43,326 nucleotides of DNA from Acidobacteriota bacterium (GTDB lineage Bacteria; Acidobacteriota; Terriglobia; Terriglobales; Acidobacteriaceae), in the NCBI GenBank assembly GCA_003225055.1, contig QIAU01000163.1:1-43326 (forward strand). Reading direction: 5' to 3'. Within the stretch, counting starts at the first letter, position 1, and the number at the start of each line of letters is the position of its first letter. Both the position numbers and the translations under genes were made by a program. This document shows positions 7,066-15,559 of this stretch, one piece after another. The notes below the pieces were generated by a model. It worked only from the letters and a program-made list of their open reading frames with translations, had not been told where the DNA came from and searched no databases.

Positions 7066-8187
7066 ATGCGGGCCTTTGCCCAGACCGACCGCTTCCTCTC
7101 GGACGTAGAAGCCCGCAAGCTGCGGCCCGCCTACGTCTTCGTGGGTGATGAGACTTTCTTCCGACGGCGCTGCCGCGAGGCCATTCTCCAGCATCTGGTG
7201 CCGCCTGACCTGCGCGATTTCAGCCTGTTTGAATTTGATCTTGCGGAAACCGAGCTCAGCGAAATTCTGGACCGGTCGCGGACACCCTCATTGATGGCGC
7301 CCTTCCAGGTGTTCTTCATTCGGGGGGTGAAGGCGCTTTTCGGCCGTGGGTCGAATGAAGACAAACTCGCCGCCATTGAGGACTACTGCAAGAATCCCAA
7401 TCCGGATGCCCTGCTCATCTTGGTTGCCGACCACATCAGCATTCCTGCCGATGCCCGCCGCATGGAGATGACGGACCGCGAGCGTTACCAGCGCATCCGC
7501 GAAACTTTGGGCGGATATTGCGGAATTGTGGAACTGGCGCGCGTCGAGGAAGGCGAGGCGGTTCGCTGGTTGACCGATTATTCCAGCGCTCGCAGCGTGA
7601 AAATCGACGCCGACGCTGCCCGCGAACTGGTCGACGCACTCGGCGGCGACATGATGATGATTTCCAACGAATTGGAGAAGCTGATTTTGTACGCTGGGGA
7701 GAAGAAACGGATCAGCCTTGGCGACGTTGAAACCATGGTTCTGGCCGCCAAACAGCGCAGCTTATATGAGCTGACCGATGCGATCTCGGCCAAAGACCGC
7801 GTGCGCGCTCTCGAAATGCTGGATGCCATTTTGAACACGGGCGAAGGTGACGAGGCGGCGATCGGACATCTTTACATGCTGGCCAAGACCTTCCGCCAGA
7901 TGCTGGTGATTACCGAGCGCAACGTGCGCGACACCCGCATGTTATGGGCGGCGCTCTGGCAGGGCTTCCGCGTCCCTCCGTTTGCCGCCGAAGACCTCAT
8001 CAAGCAAGCCCGGCGCTACAAGTCTAAACGGGAATTGACGCGCGCGATTCGCCTGATCGCAAAGACGGATTTGGCGCTTCGTTCCAATCCGCCCGGCAAA
8101 CGCATGGTGCTGGAGAAGCTGGTGCTGGACTTGACCAGCGAGCCCAAGCCGGAGGGGGGATGGCAACAGGAAGAGTTGCCGGGGTGA
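7066..8187 (+). CDS. holA: DNA polymerase III subunit delta
   Basis: 373 aa clamp-loader subunit that opens the beta sliding clamp. Recognisable are the opening PAYVFVGDETFFRRRCREAI, the segment FQVFFIRGVKALF, and the domain III boundary ISNELEKLILYAG followed by LYELTDAI and GHLYMLAKTFRQML. The C-terminal helical collar ends with LALRSNPPGKRMVLEKLVLDL. Length is close to the family norm (about 340 aa) with a modest insertion. It follows lptE without a gap and ends the coupled run, before a period-7 repeat at 8193-8227. Confidence 0.88.
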   Translation: MRAFAQTDRFLSDVEARKLRPAYVFVGDETFFRRRCREAILQHLVPPDLRDFSLFEFDLAETELSEILDRSRTPSLMAPFQVFFIRGVKALFGRGSNEDKLAAIEDYCKNPNPDALLILVADHISIPADARRMEMTDRERYQRIRETLGGYCGIVELARVEEGEAVRWLTDYSSARSVKIDADAARELVDALGGDMMMISNELEKLILYAGEKKRISLGDVETMVLAAKQRSLYELTDAISAKDRVRALEMLDAILNTGEGDEAAIGHLYMLAKTFRQMLVITERNVRDTRMLWAALWQGFRVPPFAAEDLIKQARRYKSKRELTRAIRLIAKTDLALRSNPPGKRMVLEKLVLDLTSEPKPEGGWQQEELPG

Positions 8188-8192
8188 AGAGA

Positions 8193-8227
8193 GCTCTTAG
8201 CTATTAGCCTTTAGCTCGCAGCTTGGT
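8193..8227. repeat. Period-7 degenerate tandem repeat
   Basis: Five 7-nt units in a row: GCTCTTA, GCTATTA, GCCTTTA, GCTCGCA, GCTTGGT. All start GC and drift along the array. It begins 5 nt after the holA stop. The rest of the gap to 8364 shows no gene. Confidence 0.6.
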
Positions 8228-8364
8228 GGTTAGGAGCGCTGAGGACACGAGCGGCGCCGCGCGGCGAGATCTTTCGCGGACTTGCAGCCCAGTCAGGATG
8301 ACGACATCTTGCAAGTTAAGAATTCTCCGAATCCCGAGCGCCCCTTGTGCGATCCTGTATAGAA

Positions 8365-9201
8365 ATGTCAGTGAATGTGCCAGCCTATCTGGAGCGAATC
8401 GGCTATTCGGGGCCGCGCGACCCTACCCTGGAGACGTTGCGGGGCGTGCATCGCGCGCACATGCTGACCGTCCCGTTTGAGAACTTAGATATTTGGCGAA
8501 AGCGAAAGATTGTCCTGGACCCAGAGCGGTTCGTCCATAAGGTGGTCGACGAGAGACGAGGCGGTTTCTGCTATGAGCTCAACGGCGCCTTTGCCGCCTT
8601 GCTGGAGGCGCTGGGATTCCGCGTGACACTGCTGTCGGCCCGCGTGGCCCGCGACGATGGAAGCTACGGCCAGGAATTTGATCATTTAACCTTGCGCGTG
8701 GACTTGCACGAACCCTGGTTGGCCGACGTAGGCTTCGGCGATTCTTTCCTCGAGCCATTGCAACTGAAAGTCGGTCTGGATCAGAAACAGGGAGTGCGCA
8801 AGTTTTCCATTATCAAATCCGACGGGGCACTCCTGTTAGCCAGGAAATATGGCTGGTTCAGGAAGCCCGAGTATTCGTTCAGGTTAACCGCGCGCAAACT
8901 GGACGAGTTTGCCGCCATGTGTCACTACCATCAAACCTCTGGCCATTCGCCGTTCACCCAGAAGCGCCTTTCGACGCGCGCAACTCCCGACGGCCGGATT
9001 ACCTTGACCGACAACCGCTTGATAGTAACCCGGCATAGCATCCGCGATGAGTATCCTGTCTCCAGTCAGGACGAATGGTATGGCCTGCTGCGTGAGCACT
9101 TCGGCGTAGTGCTCCATCAGACGGCGGAGTTGGGCAGGAAGGCAGGATCGAAGTCCAGCGCCGGAGTAGAAGCGTTCCAGACGACAACTGCTTCCAGTTA
9201 A
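8365..9201 (+). CDS. nat: Arylamine N-acetyltransferase
   Basis: 278 aa. Transfers acetyl from acetyl-CoA to arylamine or hydrazine nitrogen. The catalytic triad is visible: Cys69 in RRGGFCYELNGAF, His107 in EFDHLTLRV and Asp121 in WLADVGFGD, at the positions known for bacterial NATs. The N-terminal VPAYLERIGYSGPRDPTLETL and HRAHMLTVPFENLDI are family-typical. The frame is open from 8347, but ATG 8365 gives the standard N-terminus. Length is normal. It stands alone between a repeat-containing gap and the CDF relic; no linked substrate pathway is evident. Confidence 0.9.
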   Translation: MSVNVPAYLERIGYSGPRDPTLETLRGVHRAHMLTVPFENLDIWRKRKIVLDPERFVHKVVDERRGGFCYELNGAFAALLEALGFRVTLLSARVARDDGSYGQEFDHLTLRVDLHEPWLADVGFGDSFLEPLQLKVGLDQKQGVRKFSIIKSDGALLLARKYGWFRKPEYSFRLTARKLDEFAAMCHYHQTSGHSPFTQKRLSTRATPDGRITLTDNRLIVTRHSIRDEYPVSSQDEWYGLLREHFGVVLHQTAELGRKAGSKSSAGVEAFQTTTASS

Positions 9202-9209
9202 GCACCGGT

Positions 9210-9918
9210 TCCGGGGCACGCCCGTCGAATGCTCCTCACGATGGACATCAGCGTGGTCTTCCAGCGCTTCGAGGTGCGTGTTACCGCCTCTGGGGTACCC
9301 AAGTCGGAAACCGTACCCCGTGATAAGGCCCAATTCACTCGACAGGCCATCCCGTTTCTGGCGCAGGTCGCGGCCGACGACGGGGTTGGAATAGTCGAGC
9401 AAGCCTCGCGCGGGGCGCCACACCAGGTGCCCCCGGACCACAGAATTATTGAGCGCCACTCCGATGGCAAACAGCGGATCGAAAGGCTTCCCGCCGGGGA
9501 TCAGGACCAGACCCAGGCCGCCGACCACGCCCCAGCTGGTCCAGCTGTCGGTTAGGACGTGCTTGCCGTTGGATCAGCCAATGGTTCTTGCCTCCCGTGC
9601 GCGCACGAGATACCGCCCCAGTTCGGCATGGATGATTGAGGCGGCGAGCACGAACCGGGTTCCCATGCCGAGATTCTCAATCCACAGCCCGCTTAACCAT
9701 TTAGTGAATCGCGGCGCGGGTGCTGAGCCCCCGGCTGAAGGCGGCAAATCCCGCTGCCACAACATGGATCACTGACTCGGCGGCATGGGAGAGAATGGCC
9801 GCGGACCCGGTCACCAGATAGGCGGCGCCCTTTCCCAGAGCAGCATCAAGATGACGAAGACCAGCGACCGGCGCATGGCAAAGCGCGTCGCGTCGCCGCT
9901 TTTGCTGAACTCCGCCAT
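9210..9918 (-). pseudogene. Cation diffusion facilitator (CDF) transporter, multiply frameshifted with internal deletion
   Basis: CDF proteins are metal/proton antiporters. Pieces in order on the minus strand are: MAEFSKSGDATRFAMRRSL from ATG 9918; GKGAAYLVTGSAAILSHAAESVIHVV (9716-9835, second frame); WLSGLWIENLGMG and ASIIHAELGRYLVRA (9577-9699, third frame); then KHVLTDSWTSWGVVGGLGLV, FDPLFAIGVALN and RPARGLLDYSNP (9370-9565). Traces of the cytoplasmic domain (GGNTHLEALEDH) reach about 9225. About 45 residues between the STR and WLSGL blocks (including the usual PYGHGK segment) are missing. The TM2 metal ligand is changed: the usual LLSDALES is ILSHAAES. No frame can give a transporter. Confidence 0.8.
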
Positions 9919-10141
9919 AGAGGAGAATCCCGATGAGCGCAACCCTAACATCGGCACGCCAGGCATGTCTGTGACGTAGATTACGGGCGGCAAAAACGGG
10001 AGGCAGGCTCCCAGGTAGGGGAGTCCAATTGCTTAAGATACAAGCTGAAACCGAGCAAGAAGCTTCTCTACCTTGAATTCTTGTGGGCAGAGACGTGGCT
10101 TGCCGCGTCGCCAACTGTCTGATCGTGAGAGCCTGGATAGC

Positions 10142-10408
10142 TTATTTCGCCAACGCGTTCAAGCGGGCCGAAAGCCGGGATTTATAGCGCGAGGCGGTAT
10201 TGTCGTGCAGAACGCCCTTCTGAATAGCCTTATCCAGCGCGGATACGGTCTGCCGGAAAACCTGCTCGGCGGACTGCTTATCGCCCTTGGCGAGCGACTC
10301 ACGGAGCTGGCGCAGCGCGGTGCGCAGGCGGGAACGGTTGGCCCGGTTGCGGGCAGTACGTTTCTCGGTCTGACGGGCGCGTTTCAGCGCCGAAAAATGG
10401 TTTGCCAT
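10142..10408 (-). CDS. rpsT: 30S ribosomal protein S20
   Basis: 88 aa, Lys/Arg-rich, beginning [21 protein letters not shown] with the downstream signatures [18 protein letters not shown] and [23 protein letters not shown]. It binds 16S rRNA at the body of the 30S subunit. Length is exactly typical. It is transcribed away from the Ycf46-like gene and has its own promoter-like sequence (10467-10496). No clear intrinsic terminator is seen in the 220 nt beyond its stop. Confidence 0.95.
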   Translation of the reverse strand: MANHFSALKRARQTEKRTARNRANRSRLRTALRQLRESLAKGDKQSAEQVFRQTVSALDKAIQKGVLHDNTASRYKSRLSARLNALAK

Positions 10409-10466
10409 CTAGGTCTAGTTACCTTCGTTTCTTTAGGAAGATGTTCCGGTTGCTGCCAAATACGTT

Positions 10467-10496
10467 ATTTTACGGGAGTAACTCCCCAGTGGTCAA
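10467..10496 (-). promoter_or_regulatory. Promoter for rpsT with internal palindrome
   Basis: On the minus strand TTGACC (10496-10491) is followed after 18 nt by TAAAAT (10472-10467), a good sigma-70-type pair about 60 nt before the rpsT start. The spacer holds a perfect palindrome, GGGAG TAA CTCCC (10474-10486), that could be an operator and also lies 16 nt upstream of the divergent AAA ATPase start. Confidence 0.55.
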
Positions 10497-10502
10497 ACGG
10501 AT

Positions 10503-12173
10503 ATGGCTGATCCAATAGAGCGGATGAAGGTCCTCATCAACTCCTCGACTCCGATCGTGGTGATCGAGACGGTAGAGGAAATGCGGGCCGTGGGCATGCT
10601 GCGGGCCGCCTGCGCCGAACTGAATCTGGCTGTGTTCGAGTGGAGTATTGCTGATGGCTTAGTTCGTTCCGGCACCAATGCCCCTGCCATTCCCGCAGCA
10701 GGGTTACAGATGCGCATAAACGCTCGCCGGCACGCTGCCGATGCCAATGCCCCGGAATCCAGCCAGGCGGCTATCTACAACACACAGGATCCGGTGCAGG
10801 TGCTGGCCAACCTGGAATCCATGACTGTCGAGGCGGTGTTCGTCCTGAAGGATTTTCACCGCCACATGGATAGTCCCGTGGTAGTACGCCGCCTGCGTGA
10901 TGTCGGGCAGAAGTTCTCGGCCAACCGCCGCACCTTGGTGATCACTGCACCCTCGATTGAGATGCCGCCCGAACTGACTGGCCTGGTCGAGTATCTCGAT
11001 CTTCCCCTGCCCGATCAGGACCGCCTGAGACAAATCATCGAGGAAACTTTCAAACGCCTGTCTCAGACCCACACCCTTCAACTCAAGCTGGACGCTCCGG
11101 GAGTTGATCTTATGGCAGCCAATCTAGGGGGCCTGACCGAGGAAGAAGCGGAGCGGGCAGTCTCGCAAGCACTGGTGGCCCGGTATGGGCTAGGTCCAGA
11201 GTCTGTGACCGATGTCCTCGAAGCCAAGAAGGAGCTGCTCCGGCATTCGGGGATGCTGGAATTCATTGACGCTTCCGACAACCTGGCGGAGGTGGGCGGG
11301 CTGGAGAACCTGAAACGCTGGCTGGCCCTGCGGCACGGGGCTTGGGAAGACGGTGCGCGCAAGTTTGGCCTGGAGCCTCCTCGCGGAATGATCATCTTGG
11401 GGGTGCAAGGCTGCGGCAAGAGTCTTTGCGCGCGGGCCGTCGCCGGTGAATGGAAGCTGCCGCTGGTGAAGTTCGATACGGCTGCGGTCTATGACAAGTT
11501 CATTGGCGAGACGGAGAAGCGGATTCGGAAGGTATTCCGGGTGACGGAAGGGTTGGCGCCCTGCGTCCTCTGGATTGACGAGCTAGAGAAAGTCTTTGCC
11601 GGAACCGGTCCGGACTCGGCTTCGGCCGATGCTGGTGTCTCGTCTCGCTTGCTGGCTTCGTTTCTGTCGTGGATGCAAGAGCGCAAGGCGCCAGTGTTTG
11701 TGGCGGCGACTTGCAACAATGTTGCGGCGCTTCCGCCTGAGTTGATCCGCAAAGGGCGGTTTGACGAGCTCTTCTTCGTAGATTTGCCGAATCAGACAGA
11801 GCGAAAGCAGATCTTCTCAATCCAGCTCAGTAAGCGGAAACGAGATCCCGGGAACTTCGACCTGGATCCGGTCGCCCTCGCCGCAAAGGGCTATTCCGGC
11901 GCCGAGATCGGGGCGGCGGTCGAGACGGCCATGTACGTGGCCTACGCCCAAGCGAAGGTTGTGAAGGGAGGGGAAGGCCGGGTCAAAGACCCGCCCCCCC
12001 ACGGGCAGGGCCCGGATGTCGACACCCAGACTCTCGTGGACGCCCTGAAATCCACCGTACCCTTGTCGACCACCCGGGCCGAGGAGATCGAAGCTCTACG
12101 GACATGGGCGCGAGACCGGGCGGTTCCGGCCTCAATCGCTGACGCCGACCTGGTTCGAGTCAGTTCGCGTTAG
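10503..12173 (+). CDS. Ycf46-like AAA+ ATPase
   Basis: 556 aa. The N-terminal half (about 1-250) has the layout of Ycf46 homologues: an opening PIVVIETVEEMRAV, then FVLKDFHRHMDSP and RRTLVITAPSIEMPPEL. The C-terminal AAA module has Walker A GVQGCGKS (300-307), Walker B CVLWIDE (354-360), sensor-type CNNVAALPPELIRKGRFDELFF and GYSGAEIGAAVETAMY. Ycf46 proteins in cyanobacteria and plastids are linked to photosynthetic carbon use; the role in this organism is unknown. It could remodel proteins as a hexamer (inference). Divergent from rpsT. No partner gene is evident. Confidence 0.82.
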   Translation: MADPIERMKVLINSSTPIVVIETVEEMRAVGMLRAACAELNLAVFEWSIADGLVRSGTNAPAIPAAGLQMRINARRHAADANAPESSQAAIYNTQDPVQVLANLESMTVEAVFVLKDFHRHMDSPVVVRRLRDVGQKFSANRRTLVITAPSIEMPPELTGLVEYLDLPLPDQDRLRQIIEETFKRLSQTHTLQLKLDAPGVDLMAANLGGLTEEEAERAVSQALVARYGLGPESVTDVLEAKKELLRHSGMLEFIDASDNLAEVGGLENLKRWLALRHGAWEDGARKFGLEPPRGMIILGVQGCGKSLCARAVAGEWKLPLVKFDTAAVYDKFIGETEKRIRKVFRVTEGLAPCVLWIDELEKVFAGTGPDSASADAGVSSRLLASFLSWMQERKAPVFVAATCNNVAALPPELIRKGRFDELFFVDLPNQTERKQIFSIQLSKRKRDPGNFDLDPVALAAKGYSGAEIGAAVETAMYVAYAQAKVVKGGEGRVKDPPPHGQGPDVDTQTLVDALKSTVPLSTTRAEEIEALRTWARDRAVPASIADADLVRVSSR

Positions 12174-12481
12174 AACCGAAAGGGTCTTTCCCAGCTTCTC
12201 TTGCTGCCCAAGTTCATCAAATTACCGGGAACCGGGAGTACCGGGAGACCGGGAGTGGTTGGCATTGACTCCCGGGGATACCGGGGGTACCCTAAGCGCA
12301 ATGGCAGTTGCTTGCACCTCGGTGGCGAGCATCCCGGCTGGTTCCTCTCCCTACAGAACAATCGTGCTTACCCGGTTTTGGCCGGACGCTGGGTATGCCT
12401 CGATGCCGGTAAACACATCCAAGCATTCCCGCGTGGGAGGGCCCGAGCCCACACGGTAAGGAGGGAAGCGCCAAAAACTTA
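12174..12481. other. Gap with ACCGGGA short repeats, no gene seen
   Basis: The 308-nt gap between the AAA ATPase and phoH holds four ACCGGGA units at 12224, 12231, 12240 and 12248, the first two exactly 7 nt apart. A diverged CCGGGG cluster follows near 12270-12292. A purine-rich GGTAAGGAGGGAAG lies near 12455-12468, rather far (about 17 nt) from the phoH ATG. Open frames here have no recognisable protein features. Confidence 0.5.
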
Positions 12482-13549
12482 ATGAAGAAAAATATTGAGA
12501 TCAGCCCGAATATAGAAACCCTGTTCGGCACGCGCGACGAAAATCTGCACGTGCTGGAAGACGGCCTGAATATCACTATCGACTTGCGCTCGGACTCTAT
12601 CGAACTGGAAGGGGCCGCCAAAGACGTCGCCCGGGCCGAGCAACTCTTCTCCGACTACGATAACCTGCAGCGCTCCGGATACAGTTTCAACAATGGCGAC
12701 CTGAACAGCATGCTGCGCGTGCTGGTGGCCGACCCCAAGGCAAGCCTGCGCGGATTGGCCGAGGCCGGCCGGCAGCGCTCGTTTGGGGGGCGTCGGACGG
12801 TGCTGCCCAAGAGCGTCAACCAGCGCCGTTACTTGGAAGCCATTGAAAAGTACGATATGGTTTTTGGGATCGGCCCTGCAGGAACCGGAAAAACCTATCT
12901 GGCTGTGGCCATGGCGATTTCGGCGCTGCTCGCCAAGCGCGTGAACCGCATCATCCTGGCCCGCCCGGCGGTAGAGGCAGGCGAGCGTCTGGGGTTTCTG
13001 CCCGGCACTCTACAAGAAAAGATTGATCCCTATCTGCGTCCGCTTTACGACGCGCTTTACGACATGCTCGATCCCGAGAAAGTGGATCGCTACCTTGAAA
13101 AGAACGTTATCGAGATTGCGCCTATCGCCTTCATGCGGGGACGTACGCTGAACGATTCGTTTGTCATTCTTGACGAAGCGCAGAATACAACTTCGGAACA
13201 GATGAAGATGTTTGTCACCCGACTGGGATTCAATTCCAAGGCAGTGGTGACGGGCGACATTACGCAGATCGACTTGCCGGCGGCGCGCCGCAGCGGATTG
13301 CTGGAAGCCGTGGATGTGCTGAAGAATGTGGAAGGCTTGTCGTTTGTCTATTTTGATCAAGGTGACGTGGTACGGCACCATCTGGTGCAGCGCATCATCC
13401 AGGCCTACGACGAGCACAAGGCGCGGATCGAGGAACAGATGTCGCTGCTTGAAAACAAAGCGAGCGCCAACGGGAAGACCAATGGCTCGGACACTGCGAT
13501 ACCGGGAAAGAACGAGACTTCGCCAGCGGAGAACCGGGTCGCGGAATAG
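12482..13549 (+). CDS. phoH: PhoH-like ATPase
   Basis: 355 aa. Cytoplasmic P-loop ATPase of the PhoH/YbeZ type, linked to RNA metabolism and found beside ybeY. Walker A GPAGTGKT is at 131-138. IILARPAVEAGERLGFLPG and the Walker B region SFVILDEAQNTT follow, and then VVTGDITQIDLP. A KH-like N-terminal region precedes the ATPase (about 1-110). The C-terminal tail after residue 320 is hydrophilic and variable. An intrinsic terminator lies 17 nt past the stop (13567-13602), so read-through into ybeY is likely partial. Confidence 0.93.
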   Translation: MKKNIEISPNIETLFGTRDENLHVLEDGLNITIDLRSDSIELEGAAKDVARAEQLFSDYDNLQRSGYSFNNGDLNSMLRVLVADPKASLRGLAEAGRQRSFGGRRTVLPKSVNQRRYLEAIEKYDMVFGIGPAGTGKTYLAVAMAISALLAKRVNRIILARPAVEAGERLGFLPGTLQEKIDPYLRPLYDALYDMLDPEKVDRYLEKNVIEIAPIAFMRGRTLNDSFVILDEAQNTTSEQMKMFVTRLGFNSKAVVTGDITQIDLPAARRSGLLEAVDVLKNVEGLSFVYFDQGDVVRHHLVQRIIQAYDEHKARIEEQMSLLENKASANGKTNGSDTAIPGKNETSPAENRVAE

Positions 13550-13566
13550 CAAAGACGGAGACTAGT

Positions 13567-13602
13567 CAGGAGGGTGCTTAAGTGGCCCTCCTGTTTGTTT
13601 TG
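13567..13602 (+). terminator. Intrinsic terminator between phoH and ybeY
   Basis: Perfect 8-bp stem CAGGAGGG (13567-13574) with CCCTCCTG (13586-13593), then TTTGTTTTG. A GTG at 13574 that would start the longest ybeY frame lies inside this hairpin, which argues against that start. Confidence 0.75.
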
Positions 13603-13648
13603 CCAAGAAAGCGAAGAATTCACCGCCGAGAACGCCAAGAAGACCCCA

Positions 13649-14104
13649 GTGGTGATCTTACGAAGCACCGTGTCCGGCCTGAGCGAAACTGCTCTGGTGC
13701 GATTTGTGGGCCGGGCAAGGCGAGCAGCTGGCTTACGCGGCGCGGTTAACGTGTTGATTACCACCAGCGGTGAGCTCCGTTCGCTCAACCGCCGTTTCCG
13801 CGGCAAAGACCAGCCCACGGATGTGCTGTCGTTTCCTGCCCCTCGGCACCTGCCGTTGAGCTATGCCGGTGATCTCGCCATCTCCGCCGACCTTGCCGCA
13901 CAGAATGGGCGCAAGCTGGGCCACTCGTCGGCCGCAGAAATCAAAATCCTGGTGCTTCACGGTGTCCTGCACTTGGCGGGATACGACCATGAGCGCGACA
14001 ATGGTCGGATGGCGCGCAAGGAAGAACGGCTGCGGCGGCAATTACGCCTGCCTGTGGGGTTGATTGAACGGAACAGCCAGTCTGCGCCGAGGAGCAAGCG
14101 ATGA
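13649..14104 (+). CDS. ybeY: Endoribonuclease YbeY (rRNA maturation factor)
   Basis: About 151 aa from GTG 13649. A single-strand-specific metallo-RNase for 16S rRNA 3' maturation and ribosome quality control. The zinc motif H-x3-H-x5-H is present as HGVLHLAGYDHERD. Upstream comes the signature RFRGKDQPTDVLSFPAP and then YAGDLAIS. The open frame runs back to GTG 13574, but that start lies within the phoH terminator hairpin and adds 25 residues without family similarity; GTG 13649 or 13652 gives the usual length. Its stop overlaps the next gene (ATGA). The phoH-ybeY-corC order is a conserved neighbourhood. Confidence 0.9.
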   Translation: MVILRSTVSGLSETALVRFVGRARRAAGLRGAVNVLITTSGELRSLNRRFRGKDQPTDVLSFPAPRHLPLSYAGDLAISADLAAQNGRKLGHSSAAEIKILVLHGVLHLAGYDHERDNGRMARKEERLRRQLRLPVGLIERNSQSAPRSKR

Positions 14105-15366
14105 GCTACGCCGTCGCGGGCGCGATTTTTACCCTCCTTGGCCTGCTCACTCTCCTCTCCTACGTCGATCGCCTTTATACAGAGATCGGCAAATTCCTCT
14201 CCCGGGAATTCCAGGACAACATTGATGTCTTCGAGAAGGAAGTCGAGCCCAGGCTGGGCGTGAGTCGGCAGCGTGCGTCGCTGTCGGTGGCCATTCTGGC
14301 GCAACTCACGACCGCAGCCATCGCCATGCTGATCGGCTTCACGGTATTTCGTGACCGGGCGTGGACCGTTTATGAGATTCTGCAAGCTACTGCCAGCCTG
14401 ATTCTCATTATCATCATTTGCAACCGGCTGTTACCCTTTGTTTTCTTTTCCCGCACCCGGGGGCGGTGGCTCACTCACTTTGTGCTCCTGCTGCGTCTTC
14501 TCAACTATCTGATGCTGCCTCTTACCCTGGGACTGGGCTTCTGCCAATCGGTAGCCTCCCTGACCAAGGAGCACGCCGACGAGCAGCCGGAGAGCCCCGC
14601 CGAAGCGGTAGACGCTCTGATCGAGGCGGGCCAGGAGGAGGGCATTCTGGACGAAGGTGATCGCGACCTCATCCAGTCGGTCGTGGAGTTCGGTGGCAAA
14701 ACGGTGCGGGAAGCCATGAAGCCTCGCCCCGACATGGTCGTCGTGTCCACCCATACGACCGTGGAGCAACTGGTCGAGCTTCTGCGCGCCAAGCCCTTCT
14801 CGCGCGTGCCCGTGTACGAAGGCACAATCCACAACATCCAGGGCATCGTTGTGGCTCAGGACGTTCTGCAGGTCCCCGACACGGAGGCTCGCACGCGCAC
14901 CGTAGATACGCTCATGCGCCGCGACGTGTATTTCGTGCCCGAGAGCAAGCTGGGCAGCGAACTACTCCGCGAGATGCAGAAGCGCAACATCAAGATGGCT
15001 ATCGTTGTCGATGAATATGGGGGCACGGCAGGCCTGGTCACCATTGAAGACCTGGTGGAAGAAATCGTTGGCGAGATCCACGACGAGCACGAAAAGGTGG
15101 ACATCGTCCGCGAGGGCGAGCACGCGTACGTCGTGACCGGCAATACGGACGTGGATCGCCTCGACGAGTTGTTTGGAGTCCGCCTGGAAGGAAAAGAGGC
15201 AGCGACGGTAGCGGGGCTGGTCAGCGAGTTGGCAGGGCGCATCCCGCAGGTCGGCGAAATCATCGAAGAGGATGGTTTGCGCTTTGAAGTGTTGGATTCG
15301 ACCGATCGCCGGGTCGAGCGCGTACGCATCACGATGACGCAGCCGAAACAGATGAGATTGATATAG
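14101..15366 (+). CDS. CNNM/CorC (hemolysin C-like) membrane protein with CBS pair
   Basis: 421 aa. The N-terminal third is hydrophobic with three to four membrane segments (residues about 5-20, 60-82, 92-112, 125-150), in the place of a DUF21/CNNM domain. It is followed by an acidic linker, VVEFGGKTVREAMKPRPDMV, a CBS pair (FSRVPVYEGTIHNIQGIV and MAIVVDEYGGTAGLVTIED), and a C-terminal CorC/HlyC domain (VVTGNTDVDRLDELFGV to FEVLDSTDRRVERVRI). Relatives are tied to Mg/Co efflux or homeostasis. It overlaps ybeY by 4 nt, matching the ybeY-ybeX (corC) arrangement. The substrate is not shown by sequence. Confidence 0.85.
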   Translation: MSYAVAGAIFTLLGLLTLLSYVDRLYTEIGKFLSREFQDNIDVFEKEVEPRLGVSRQRASLSVAILAQLTTAAIAMLIGFTVFRDRAWTVYEILQATASLILIIIICNRLLPFVFFSRTRGRWLTHFVLLLRLLNYLMLPLTLGLGFCQSVASLTKEHADEQPESPAEAVDALIEAGQEEGILDEGDRDLIQSVVEFGGKTVREAMKPRPDMVVVSTHTTVEQLVELLRAKPFSRVPVYEGTIHNIQGIVVAQDVLQVPDTEARTRTVDTLMRRDVYFVPESKLGSELLREMQKRNIKMAIVVDEYGGTAGLVTIEDLVEEIVGEIHDEHEKVDIVREGEHAYVVTGNTDVDRLDELFGVRLEGKEAATVAGLVSELAGRIPQVGEIIEEDGLRFEVLDSTDRRVERVRITMTQPKQMRLI

Positions 15367-15378
15367 GGGCAGGGCGGA

Positions 15379-15399
15379 GGTATCAGGTCTCAGGCGGGT
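15379..15399. repeat. Period-7 degenerate tandem repeat (upstream copy of an inverted pair)
   Basis: Units GGTATCA, GGTCTCA, GGCGGGT. The first 16 nt are the reverse complement of the consensus of the array at 15514-15555, so the two arrays flank the gap in inverted orientation. A related piece, CAGGTCTGATACC, lies at 15490-15502. Confidence 0.55.
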
Positions 15400-15513
15400 C
15401 CCAACGACTGAAGTTGAACCTGTCACGAAGCTTCTAAGGAGCCATGAACTCGCGCAGTTTAATCATCGCGGACAAAATACTTTGATCCTCAGGTCTGATA
15501 CCGGGGCCCTGTC

Positions 15514-15555
15514 CCCTGAGACCTGACCCCCGAGACCTGATACCCTCAACCCAAC
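15514..15555. repeat. Period-7 degenerate tandem repeat before era
   Basis: Six 7-nt units: CCCTGAG, ACCTGAC, CCCCGAG, ACCTGAT, ACCCTCA, ACCCAAC. The array ends 4 nt before the era ATG and overlaps the region where a ribosome site should be; none is visible. Confidence 0.6.
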
Positions 15556-15559
15556 CACC

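Noticed and set aside
8193-8227. CRISPR-like array
   Set aside because: Units are 7 nt, contiguous and degenerate, without spacers. No cas genes occur in the window.
12201-12482. Open frames in the gap between the AAA ATPase and phoH
   Set aside because: Composition is dominated by CCGGGA-type repeats and no protein motif is visible.
15444-15485. Tiny ORF of 13 codons with a good AAGGAG site before era
   Set aside because: Too short, no recognisable features, and it sits between period-7 arrays. It could be a remnant or a leader peptide, but nothing supports either.
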